DNA of 5,260 nt. It comes from Anaerolineae bacterium. Lineage in GTDB: Bacteria; Chloroflexota; Anaerolineae; 4572-78; J111. The stretch's first letter is position 1. Each line of letters begins with the position of its first letter. Shown piece by piece: positions 1 through 5,248 of the stretch. Under the pieces are notes generated by a model that ran no database searches, was not told the origin of the DNA, and saw only the letters and a program-made list of their open reading frames with translations. The translations under genes and the position numbers were made by a program. Location: NCBI GenBank assembly GCA_020433785.1, contig JAGRCC010000448.1, forward strand, positions 1-5,260. The letters are read 5' to 3'.

Positions 1-1628
1 GCCCGGGCCATCTGCGCGATGCGGCAGATATGGCGCTCGACCTCATCCGGGGCCATCATCATCAAGTCGGCCAGCTCATCGATGACGATCACCAGAAACG
101 GCAGCCGCTCGCCTTTGGCCCCCACTTTGCGATTATAACCGCCGATGCTGCGTGCACCGGCCGCCGCAAACAACTTGTAGCGCCGTTCCATCTCGCGGGT
201 GGCCCAGGCCAGCGCCCCAACCACTTGATCGAAATCGGTCACTACCGGCGCGATCAGATGCGGAATGCCGTTGTAACTGGTCAGTTCCACCATCTTGGGG
301 TCGATCATTAAAAAGCGCAGCTGCTCCGGCGCGTGCGTAAACAGCAGCGTCGAAATCAGGGTGTTGATACAAACCGATTTACCGGAGCCGGTCGCTCCGG
401 CAATGAGCAGGTGGGGCATATCGACCAGCGAGGCTGAAACAGCCTGGCCTGAAACGCCCTTGCCCAGCGCCACCAGCAGGGGTTTGGTGCTTTTTTGAAA
501 ATCGTCGCTTTCAATAACGCCTCGCAGCGAAACCATCGTCTTGTCGGTGTTCGGTACCTCGATGCCGACCAACGGCCGGCCCGGCACCGGCGCTTCAATG
601 CGGATGGGTGAAGCCGACAGGGCCAGCGCCAAATCGTTACTGAGCGCCAAAACCTTATTCACGCGAATCCGCTGCTGGACAGTCGTGCCGTCGGGCATTT
701 TACGTTCGATGGTGCCTAGTTTTAGACCAAACTGGGTAACGGTGGGGCCGGAATTGATTTCGACCACCTCGCCCGGAATGCCGAACCCGCCCAGAGTCTC
801 TTCAATAATCTGGGCCTGGTAGCGGGCGTTCGCCCCTTGGCCGGCATCTTTAACCGGCGGGGCTAAGAGGTTAATGGGCGGCAAGGCTCGTTGGGTAGGA
901 GGTAGGGTCGTGATGGCCGACTCGGCGGTCATTTCTGGGGCGGGTGGTTTGGCTGACTTGGCTTTTGGGGCAGCGGTTTTTGATGATTTTTTGGGGCGCG
1001 CTTCCGGCGTAGGCTCGATACTATCCGCAGCGACAGCCTCTTCTTGTTCTTCAAGTCGCTGCTGCGCCCAATGGTTAATTAGCTCAGCCCACTGTGCCGC
1101 GTCGGTGAATGAAAAGCGAGCCATGACCCCTAGCGCGGCCAGCCCGATGATAAACAGCAATACAATCGCTGCGGCATCGCCCACCAATTCTATCGCAAAA
1201 TTGCTCACGCCCCAGCCCACAAATCCGCCGCCACCGCCTTCACGGGCCAACCGCACGGCATGCTCGCCCGGTTCAACAGCCAGCAAATGAGTCAAAGCCA
1301 GGCCAACAATTAACAGCACCTCAACCGCAATGATGATATCGAAGGGCAGAGGTTTTGTCTCTTCTCTCAAGCGGCTAAAGGTCAGTAGTATGCCCAACAC
1401 CGCCAGCAGGCTCACTGCCGGAATCGCGCCCCAGCCAAAAAGCTGCCGGAAGAAATCGGCCCACCAGCCACTAACCGTACCCTCGGACAGTGATAGCAAG
1501 CTAAGCAGCGTAATCACTGAAATGAACAGGATAATCGCTCCGCTGATTTCCCGTTGATAAGGCCCCAATCGCCCCAAAAGCTGGTCGATGGTGAGGTTCG
1601 TTTGCGCTTTATTTTTGCCTGCTGCCAT
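1..1628 (-). CDS. ftsK: DNA translocase FtsK/SpoIIIE family, C-terminus off the window
   Basis: This is a membrane-anchored, ATP-driven DNA pump that moves chromosome ends through the closing division septum. Reading the minus strand from ATG at 1628 gives 542 uninterrupted codons to the left edge. Four hydrophobic segments lie near residues 28-47, 64-84, 97-118 and 150-170, as in the FtsK 4TM domain, with a Gly-rich turn at 131-135. A Lys/Ala/Pro-rich linker covers about 195-245 and is followed by the family motif LPPINLL (249-255). The alpha/beta motor then shows NDLALALSA and RPLVGIEVPN stretches, Walker A GATGSGKS (411-418, bases 375-398) and Walker B VIVIDELADL with D517/E518 (about bases 70-95). 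The rest of the motor and any DNA-reading gamma domain are beyond the edge. The linker is short, so this is the compact SpoIIIE/SftA-like size rather than the E. coli form. The Shine-Dalgarno is weak (AAAGG about 12 bases upstream). Family assignment is secure; the choice between ftsK and spoIIIE as a name is conventional. Confidence 0.97.
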   Translation of the reverse strand, partial: MAAGKNKAQTNLTIDQLLGRLGPYQREISGAIILFISVITLLSLLSLSEGTVSGWWADFFRQLFGWGAIPAVSLLAVLGILLTFSRLREETKPLPFDIIIAVEVLLIVGLALTHLLAVEPGEHAVRLAREGGGGGFVGWGVSNFAIELVGDAAAIVLLFIIGLAALGVMARFSFTDAAQWAELINHWAQQRLEEQEEAVAADSIEPTPEARPKKSSKTAAPKAKSAKPPAPEMTAESAITTLPPTQRALPPINLLAPPVKDAGQGANARYQAQIIEETLGGFGIPGEVVEINSGPTVTQFGLKLGTIERKMPDGTTVQQRIRVNKVLALSNDLALALSASPIRIEAPVPGRPLVGIEVPNTDKTMVSLRGVIESDDFQKSTKPLLVALGKGVSGQAVSASLVDMPHLLIAGATGSGKSVCINTLISTLLFTHAPEQLRFLMIDPKMVELTSYNGIPHLIAPVVTDFDQVVGALAWATREMERRYKLFAAAGARSIGGYNRKVGAKGERLPFLVIVIDELADLMMMAPDEVERHICRIAQMAR

Positions 1629-1757
1629 GCCAACTCAAAACCTTTATGGTATACTTCCACCTAAACATGGACTATAACCTTACATAATGTTACAACTTTG
1701 AGTCTACTATTTTTTGTTGCTATGTCAAGTTAAGCAAAATTAGCGCAGGCAAATGGG
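1629..1757. other. Divergent intergenic region between ftsK and a microprotein gene
   Basis: These 129 AT-rich bases separate the two divergent starts. They hold the candidate ftsK promoter. For the plus strand I see only weak boxes: TTGAGT at 1698-1703, then 17 bases, then TATGTC at 1721-1726. That -10 is poor, so no plus-strand promoter is called. The two possible promoters would overlap, which would make transcription of the two genes interfere if both are real. Confidence 0.5.
1701..1728 (-). promoter_or_regulatory. Candidate sigma-70-type promoter of ftsK
   Basis: On the minus strand, TTGACA (1728-1723) is separated by 16 bases from TAGACT (1706-1701). The -35 is a perfect match and the -10 matches four of six. 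Transcription would start near 1694, giving a leader of about 65 bases before the ftsK ATG. The -10 is only moderate, so this is a plausible site rather than a firm one. Confidence 0.45.
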
Positions 1758-1934
1758 ATGGGTATAAGCGTGGTATTACTTTTGGGTTTGGCGATATTAA
1801 TAGGTTTAATTATTGTCGGTGGGCTTATGATCGGGCTTTTTTTGCTCTTGTCCGTTAATGATCGAGATGGTGTCTCCAATGCACGGCAAGGCTGGCTTCA
1901 ACGCCGCAGCGAAAAAGATGAGCAAGGCTGGTGA
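1758..1934 (+). CDS. 58-residue single-pass membrane microprotein, function unknown
   Basis: ATG at 1758 opens 58 codons ending in TGA at 1932-1934. The protein has a very hydrophobic stretch at residues 5-32, rich in Leu, Ile, Val and Gly with a GLIIVGG core, then a strongly charged hydrophilic tail (about 33-58) beginning SVNDRDG and containing QRRSEKDE. This is the pattern of an N-terminal signal anchor with a short soluble tail. An earlier ATG at 1753 is in another frame and stops after four codons. The Shine-Dalgarno is poor, the best being CAGG about ten bases upstream. The gene points away from ftsK and converges on the helical-protein gene. I do not recognise a family. The clean hydrophobic/charged split and the lack of a competing reading frame favour a real gene. 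The tail carries an in-frame 10-base repeat, giving QGW twice. Confidence 0.6.
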   Translation: MGISVVLLLGLAILIGLIIVGGLMIGLFLLLSVNDRDGVSNARQGWLQRRSEKDEQGW

Positions 1935-1962
1935 ATGAAGAATGAAAAATGAAGAATGGAGA
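1935..1962. repeat. Four tandem heptads of ATGAAGA type
   Basis: The units are ATGAAGA (1935-1941), ATGAAAA (1942-1948), ATGAAGA (1949-1955) and ATGGAGA (1956-1962), starting directly after the stop codon of the microprotein gene. Short tandem heptamers of this look are known from intergenic regions of cyanobacteria and other filamentous bacteria; membership of such a family is my inference. Most of units 2 and 3 and the start of unit 4 form the left arm of an overlapping inverted repeat. Confidence 0.8.
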
Positions 1963-1981
1963 AGTGAATTCTTAATTTTTC
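1944..1981. terminator. AT-rich inverted repeat, possible bidirectional terminator
   Basis: GAAAAATGAAGAAT (1944-1957) pairs with ATTCTTAATTTTTC (1968-1981), giving 14 positions with one mismatch and a 10-base loop. It lies between the stop codons of two convergent genes, 9 bases after the plus-strand stop and 16 bases after the minus-strand stop. That is where a shared terminator is expected. The stem is almost all A-T and lacks a separate GC-rich stem plus U-tract, so termination strength is uncertain and it may instead simply be a palindromic interspersed repeat. Confidence 0.4.
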
Positions 1982-1997
1982 CTAACGGTGAAACGAC

Positions 1998-2240
1998 TTA
2001 AATCATGAAACGGAGGCGGGCCATGTAGTCGCCGAGGGCTTTTAGTTTTTGGGCGCTGGATTCGTCGCCTCTGGCTCGAAACTGCTCGACTGTGGCTTCT
2101 AGCTCAGCGAAAAAGACACCGTCACAACTGCTGACATTATTGCTGATGACTCTTTGTAGCTCGTCTTTATCTTTGGCGTTGATCAATTTTTTCAGCAGCG
2201 TTCGAGCTTGCTGGTAGGTCATTGTGCCGGAGGTGCTCAT
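1998..2240 (-). CDS. Small helical protein of 80 residues, function unknown
   Basis: The protein is predicted to be soluble, cytoplasmic and all-helical. From about residue 8 it reads as three or four amphipathic helices: YQQARTLLKKLINA, KDELQRVISNN, GVFFAELEATVEQFRARGD and SSAQKLKALGDYMARLR. The pattern of a short helix, an acidic-Asp turn, then 'ARGD...A..L..L...L..LR' resembles the small helical module often found next to TPR or CHAT-type domains in cyanobacteria and Chloroflexota; this is recalled resemblance only. ATG at 2240 is chosen because AAGGA lies 8 bases upstream (2253-2249). An in-frame ATG at 2267 would overlap the previous gene by 14 bases and has no such site. The gene starts 13 bases after the stop of the two-pass membrane protein, so it should be the last gene of that operon. 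It has no signal peptide or membrane segment, unlike its neighbours. Confidence 0.75.
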   Translation of the reverse strand: MSTSGTMTYQQARTLLKKLINAKDKDELQRVISNNVSSCDGVFFAELEATVEQFRARGDESSAQKLKALGDYMARLRFMI

Positions 2241-2253
2241 CGATACTATCCTT

Positions 2254-3153
2254 TTACTTGATCTCAAACATGTCAGAGGCTACAACCGTATCATTCACAT
2301 AAAGTTCCAACTTATAAAGCCCTTCGCCTCGGGTATGAAGGAACGTGTAGGAACTGGCCTCTTCGCCCCATGCCCACTCGCCTTCTTCTCGGGCTAATTC
2401 AATGCCATTTTGATACCAGATAATGGTAAAATCTAACCCTTTCCGCATCCCACTGAACGGAAAAATCGCATAAACGGTATCAACCCCATTAGCAAAGAGA
2501 TCGTTTGAGTTAACCGGCTCCAGATCGGTTGTGATATCGCTGGCAAATTCGATGGGGCCGATCCGAGCGCCGGGTGGAGCTGGTGTACGCGGTCCGGTGG
2601 TTGCCAGTATAAATGCGCCCAAAGCCGGGGTTGGGGTAGCTGTGGCTGTCGGCGTCGGCGGAATAGGCGTTTCCGTTGGCGTGGCAGTGGGCGCTTGCGT
2701 GACGTTAGTTGTGGTCGGCGTTAAAATAGTGACCTTAACTTCTGCTGGTTCTTCTACACTCGCCTCGGCTTCCGCTTCAGCCAGGTTAGAGGGTTCGCTA
2801 TTGCTTTCAGCCGGCACTTCTGCCTCGATACTGGCTGAAACCTGGGCCACTTCCTCTGCTGCCTGATTCGATGGCGCTTCGGCCACAGCCGACTCCGGCG
2901 AGTTACTCTTGCTAGGGGTAGCCAATTGTAGGGTGGCCAGCCAGCCGCCTAAAAATAGGGCTGTTACAGCGGTCCATACAAAAATGGAAATGCGAGCACG
3001 TTGGGCGCGATTGCTCTCTTCTTCCCGAACAATCGGAAAAATGGCCATTTGCGCCTCTCGTTGAGAACGAGCAGCTATCAGTGCGGCGATGCCGGTGGCC
3101 GCTAAACTCAATCCGGCTAATATTAAAAGAATAGTCGGCAAAGATGCCATCAT
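2254..3153 (-). CDS. Two-pass membrane protein with Thr/Pro stalk and extracytoplasmic domain
   Basis: The 299-residue product has membrane segments at about residues 6-28 and 55-78. The loop between them is Arg-rich (R29, R32, R43, R49, R52, R54), which by the positive-inside rule puts it in the cytoplasm and sends the rest outside. A long low-complexity stalk follows (about 80-195): first Ala/Glu/Ser-rich, then a 'PTATPTETPIPPTPT' type run. The C-terminal 100 residues (about 197-298) form a compact, probably beta-sandwich domain, with GPIEFASDI, DTVYAIFPFSGMRKG, FTIIWYQNGIEL, EWAWGEE and GEGLYKLELYVND. I recall similar stand-alone domains in Anaerolineae surface proteins but cannot name a family. 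The start is 8 bases after the upstream stop, and its GGAG sits in the last codons of the lipoprotein gene, suggesting coupled translation. ATG at 3150 is an equally possible start one codon later. Confidence 0.88.
   Translation of the reverse strand: MMASLPTILLILAGLSLAATGIAALIAARSQREAQMAIFPIVREEESNRAQRARISIFVWTAVTALFLGGWLATLQLATPSKSNSPESAVAEAPSNQAAEEVAQVSASIEAEVPAESNSEPSNLAEAEAEASVEEPAEVKVTILTPTTTNVTQAPTATPTETPIPPTPTATATPTPALGAFILATTGPRTPAPPGARIGPIEFASDITTDLEPVNSNDLFANGVDTVYAIFPFSGMRKGLDFTIIWYQNGIELAREEGEWAWGEEASSYTFLHTRGEGLYKLELYVNDTVVASDMFEIK
2569..2916 (-). repeat. Low-complexity stalk coding region
   Basis: This part of the two-pass protein gene encodes an Ala/Glu/Ser-rich segment and then a Thr/Pro-rich run. 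Biased codons make the opposite strand open for 111 codons (2531-2866), rich in Val, Ala and Gly, which I regard as a shadow. The stalk probably holds the terminal domain away from the membrane or through the cell wall. Confidence 0.7.
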
Positions 3154-3161
3154 ATTCGTAG

Positions 3162-4106
3162 TTACTCCATAATTTCAACCTGATCAGGTTGGTCCACAAT
3201 GATTTCCGGACTGTTTTGGTAAATTTTTATTGATCCGGTGACCCGCACAGTTTTGTCTTGAAAATAAATATCGGGTGAGTCAGGAAACAGGGACCAAGCA
3301 TCCGGAAAGATCACTACTTTGAAACTGTTACGATAATCCTGATCAAAATTTAAGAAAATAACTTTATCCGAGTTGTAAGTATCAACAATTCGACCTTCAA
3401 CGGTCACCGTTTGGCCGATGAAGTTGGCCGCTTCCTGCCAAGAGACAACCTGCCCCGATGCCTCAATTGTCGGCGGAGCAAAGGTCTCGGCGGCGGGGGT
3501 GTCTGTTGGAATAGGGGTGGCTGCCGCCGGTTGAGTAACCACTACTGCCGGATTCTGACAGTTACACTCGCTGACAACAGGTTGTCCCAGAGTTAGGGCC
3601 ACTTCAATTTGCCAAGGATCGGTGATGATAATTTCGGGCGTACCTTGATAGTCTTGAACAACGCCCTCAACTCTCACCAATTTGCCGTAGAAAAGGTTTT
3701 CAGGAGAAGCCGGAAATTTACTCCAATCATCGGCAAAGATAACAGCCGTAAATCCCTTTTTATAATCTTGGGTAAAATTCAAAAAAACAACACTACCCGC
3801 ATTGTGAGTTCGTACAATTGTGCCTTCGACCGTAACTTTGGCATTAACAAAGTCACCGGCGTCTTCGGCCGGAATCACGTCATCTCGAGGCCCGGTTGGC
3901 CAAACAAGATTTTCTACCTCCTCGGATGGAACTCTGCCTCGATCACTAAGTTCACTAACCGGTAGTGGTGGTGGCGTGTAAGTGGGATAAGGGGTGTAGG
4001 TGGGATAAGGCGTATAGGTAGGCGCAGGGGTCGGGGGTTGAGATTGACAAGCTGCTGTGACGATAGTTAGAAATAGAAGGAAACTAAGGGTAATTGAGGA
4101 TCGCAT
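3162..4106 (-). CDS. Lipoprotein with two tandem OB-fold-like domains
   Basis: The 314-residue product begins with a signal peptide (MRSS, then a hydrophobic core) ending TAAC, so Cys20 is the probable lipidated residue; Thr at -3 is a less usual lipobox choice. A stalk of YTPYPT repeats follows (31-44). Two similar domains occupy about 78-168 and 223-312, each with VTVEG.IV, an FLNF..DY motif, VIF.D.WS.FP, VRV.G and PEII. They are about half identical to each other over 86 aligned residues, so they arose by internal duplication. The pattern fits the OB-fold found in bacterial nucleic-acid or ligand-binding proteins. Between them is a Thr/Pro linker with a Cys-Asn-Cys (181-183). ATG at 4106 is preferred: GGAG lies 8 bases upstream and the signal peptide starts there. 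A TTG at 4193 would coincide with the -35 box of the promoter. First gene of a three-gene operon; the ligand is unknown. Confidence 0.88.
   Translation of the reverse strand: MRSSITLSFLLFLTIVTAACQSQPPTPAPTYTPYPTYTPYPTYTPPPLPVSELSDRGRVPSEEVENLVWPTGPRDDVIPAEDAGDFVNAKVTVEGTIVRTHNAGSVVFLNFTQDYKKGFTAVIFADDWSKFPASPENLFYGKLVRVEGVVQDYQGTPEIIITDPWQIEVALTLGQPVVSECNCQNPAVVVTQPAAATPIPTDTPAAETFAPPTIEASGQVVSWQEAANFIGQTVTVEGRIVDTYNSDKVIFLNFDQDYRNSFKVVIFPDAWSLFPDSPDIYFQDKTVRVTGSIKIYQNSPEIIVDQPDQVEIME
3975..4016 (-). repeat. In-frame 18-base repeat coding YTPYPT
   Basis: Two full copies and a partial third of an 18-base unit encode YTPYPT, YTPYPT and YTPP (residues 31-46 region) just after the lipidated cysteine. 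Such tandem units can change copy number by slippage, altering stalk length without changing frame. Confidence 0.8.
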
Positions 4107-4221
4107 TGAGATTTCTCCAGGGTGGTAGCTTAGGATAATGTATGAAATTGTAATGTAAACACGTAGTATACTAAGGTTAAATTCCAGAGTCAATCATTGA
4201 TCGAGAATTTATGGGCCTTTT
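4107..4221 (-). other. Intergenic region upstream of the lipoprotein gene
   Basis: These 115 bases separate the surface-anchored protein from the lipoprotein gene. They hold the lipoprotein promoter and the Shine-Dalgarno GGAG (4118-4115). I see no convincing hairpin plus U-tract after the stop at 4222-4224, so some transcription from the upstream gene may read through. Confidence 0.6.
4165..4193 (-). promoter_or_regulatory. Sigma-70-type promoter of the lipoprotein operon
   Basis: On the minus strand TTGACT (4193-4188), a 17-base spacer and TATACT (4170-4165) match consensus at five of six in each box with ideal spacing. Transcription would start near 4158, giving a leader of about 52 bases before ATG 4106. 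This placement also rules out a start at 4193. The boxes overlap two small palindromes, TCAATCATTGA (4190-4200) and TAGTATACTA (4164-4173). Confidence 0.7.
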
Positions 4222-5154
4222 TTAGGGTTCAGTGGTTGGTTCTGTAGTGGGTTGATCCGTAGGTTCGTCCGTTGGTTGCGGGGATGGCTCGACCGGTTGA
4301 ACAGTAATTGTCATCGTAGCAGTAGCGCAGTTATTCGTTATATCACAGATGCGATAATCAAGGCTGTCATCGCCGCTGAATCCATTGTTGGGAGTATACA
4401 CAATATTACCAGCCGCATCAGCAGAAGCCATACCATTATTAGGACTACGAATGATAGTAAGCGAACCTAAATCAAGGTCACCATCCGGATCACTGGCATA
4501 AGCGCTAACATTAACGGCTACTGGCTCATTTTCAGTGGTGGTTACCGAAATGTTCTCCACAATGGGTGGGTTGCCCACTGCCTGAGCCGTAGCTGTCGCC
4601 GCAACCGAGGTAGCGGTTGCGTTAGCGGCTGCGGTAGCCGTTACCGCTTGGGCGGTGGCGGTCGCATTAGCCTCAGCCGTTGAAATGGCTTGGGCGCGGG
4701 CGGTAGCAGTGGCATTAGTCGCAGCTGTGGCCGTGGTATTTACGGTTGGCGTTGGGGTGGAGGTATTGGTTGGTTGAAGTGTTCCGGTTGGCGTATTGGT
4801 GGCTGTTCCGGGAATAGGGGTGGGCGATGGCGTATTAGTAGGGCTGGGGTCGCTGTTCGGAAAAGATTGGGTCGGAGTCGGCTCCAAGGTCGAGGTCGGT
4901 GTTTGATTATTGGGTGAAGCTTCAGTATCGATGGTTGCGGTCGGGGTTAGGGTCGGTAACGAGGGAATCGCTGGTGTTGCGGTCGAAACGAGACTGAAAG
5001 GCGTTGGCGTTGAATTTTCTATCGGAGGGGCGGTCGCCAGGGCAACGATGCCGACGCAATAGCAGGGGATGGTTGCCCCAATAACGCCCAAGAGAACGAA
5101 ATAAATATTTCGCTTACTTTTAGGTAAACTGTTTAGCCAGCCAAAGATACTCAT
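4222..5154 (-). CDS. Signal-anchored surface protein with an Ig/cadherin-like domain
   Basis: The 310-residue product has a basic start (PKSKR, 11-15), then one membrane segment at about 17-41 (containing PCYC), so the rest should be outside the cell. A Thr/Pro/Ser stalk spans about 48-140 and an Ala/Thr/Asn/Gln block with TATAQA motifs spans 141-193. The only folded domain is at about 197-286. It matches the bacterial Ig-like/cadherin-like type (Big_9-like) through NPPIVENISV, TENEPVAVNV, SDPDGD, GNIVYTPNNGFSGDDSLDYRICD and a closing TATMTITV. The Asp-rich SDPDGD is a likely calcium site, and C270/C276 could form a disulfide. The tail (294-310) is four tetrapeptides, PTDE, PTDQ, PTTE and PTTE, plus a final Pro, with no LPXTG or other sorting signal. 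AAGGAG lies 13 bases upstream of the ATG, slightly far, but no other start is available. Adhesion or cell-surface structure is a guess from architecture. Confidence 0.88.
   Translation of the reverse strand: MSIFGWLNSLPKSKRNIYFVLLGVIGATIPCYCVGIVALATAPPIENSTPTPFSLVSTATPAIPSLPTLTPTATIDTEASPNNQTPTSTLEPTPTQSFPNSDPSPTNTPSPTPIPGTATNTPTGTLQPTNTSTPTPTVNTTATAATNATATARAQAISTAEANATATAQAVTATAAANATATSVAATATAQAVGNPPIVENISVTTTENEPVAVNVSAYASDPDGDLDLGSLTIIRSPNNGMASADAAGNIVYTPNNGFSGDDSLDYRICDITNNCATATMTITVQPVEPSPQPTDEPTDQPTTEPTTEP
4228..4275 (-). repeat. Four 12-base units coding PTDE/PTDQ/PTTE/PTTE
   Basis: The last codons of the surface-protein gene are four consecutive tetrapeptide units that end one codon before the stop. 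The tail is acidic and should be unstructured. Confidence 0.75.
4576..4734 (-). repeat. Ala/Thr-rich repetitive segment (TATAQA type)
   Basis: Residues 141-193 of the surface protein consist almost only of Ala, Thr, Asn, Gln, Val and Ser, with repeated ATATAQA and NATAT units at irregular spacing. The composition suggests a helical rod rather than the extended Thr/Pro stalk that precedes it. Confidence 0.65.
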
Positions 5155-5164
5155 ATGATGAAAG

Positions 5165-5186
5165 AAACTCCTTGAGCCTGGAGTTT
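5165..5186. promoter_or_regulatory. Inverted repeat across the predicted transcription start, possible operator
   Basis: AAACTCC (5165-5171) and GGAGTTT (5180-5186) are perfect 7-base inverted copies separated by 8 bases. On the minus strand the dyad begins directly after the -10 box and covers the start site and the Shine-Dalgarno. That position suits a repressor site. It is short, so chance is possible. Confidence 0.35.
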
Positions 5187-5215
5187 ATGATAAAGTTAAG
5201 CGAAAAAGTTGTCAA
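5187..5215 (-). promoter_or_regulatory. Strong-looking sigma-70-type promoter of the surface-protein gene
   Basis: On the minus strand a perfect TTGACA (5215-5210), a 17-base spacer and TATCAT (5192-5187, five of six) give the best promoter in the window. The start site should fall near 5180, about 26 bases before the ATG at 5154. The downstream inverted repeat (5165-5186) would straddle this start site. Confidence 0.75.
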
Positions 5216-5248
5216 AACCAGTCTAGATTATCACGCAAATTTTTGAAT

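Noticed and set aside
30..1557. Several plus- and minus-strand open frames of 60-140 codons across the ftsK region
   Set aside because: They lie within the continuous 542-codon ftsK frame, which carries clear Walker motifs and membrane segments; the others have no recognisable domains and arise from GC-rich codon bias.
2241..2267. ATG at 2267 as start of the small helical protein
   Set aside because: It overlaps the previous gene and lacks a well-placed ribosome site; ATG 2240 has AAGGA 8 bases upstream.
2531..2866. 111-codon plus-strand frame rich in Val, Ala and Gly
   Set aside because: It is antisense to the low-complexity stalk of the two-pass protein; its composition is the mirror of Thr/Pro/Glu codons.
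2912..3199. 95-codon minus-strand frame overlapping the lipoprotein/two-pass junction
   Set aside because: It is an out-of-frame shadow of the two-pass gene, which has a ribosome site, membrane segments and proper spacing.
4107..4193. N-terminal extension of the lipoprotein from TTG at 4193
   Set aside because: The TTG is the -35 box of a near-consensus promoter whose start site lies downstream, and the extension would bury the signal peptide. ATG 4106 has a good Shine-Dalgarno.
5165..5186. RNA hairpin hiding the Shine-Dalgarno (thermometer or riboswitch idea)
   Set aside because: The predicted start site near 5180 falls inside the dyad, so the 5' arm would mostly not be transcribed. A DNA operator is more likely than an RNA switch.
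1727..5202. Shared 9-mer AAGTTAAGC at 1727-1735 and 5194-5202, both in promoter regions
   Set aside because: Shared 9-mers are expected many times by chance in 5 kb, and the copy sits at different positions relative to the two promoters.
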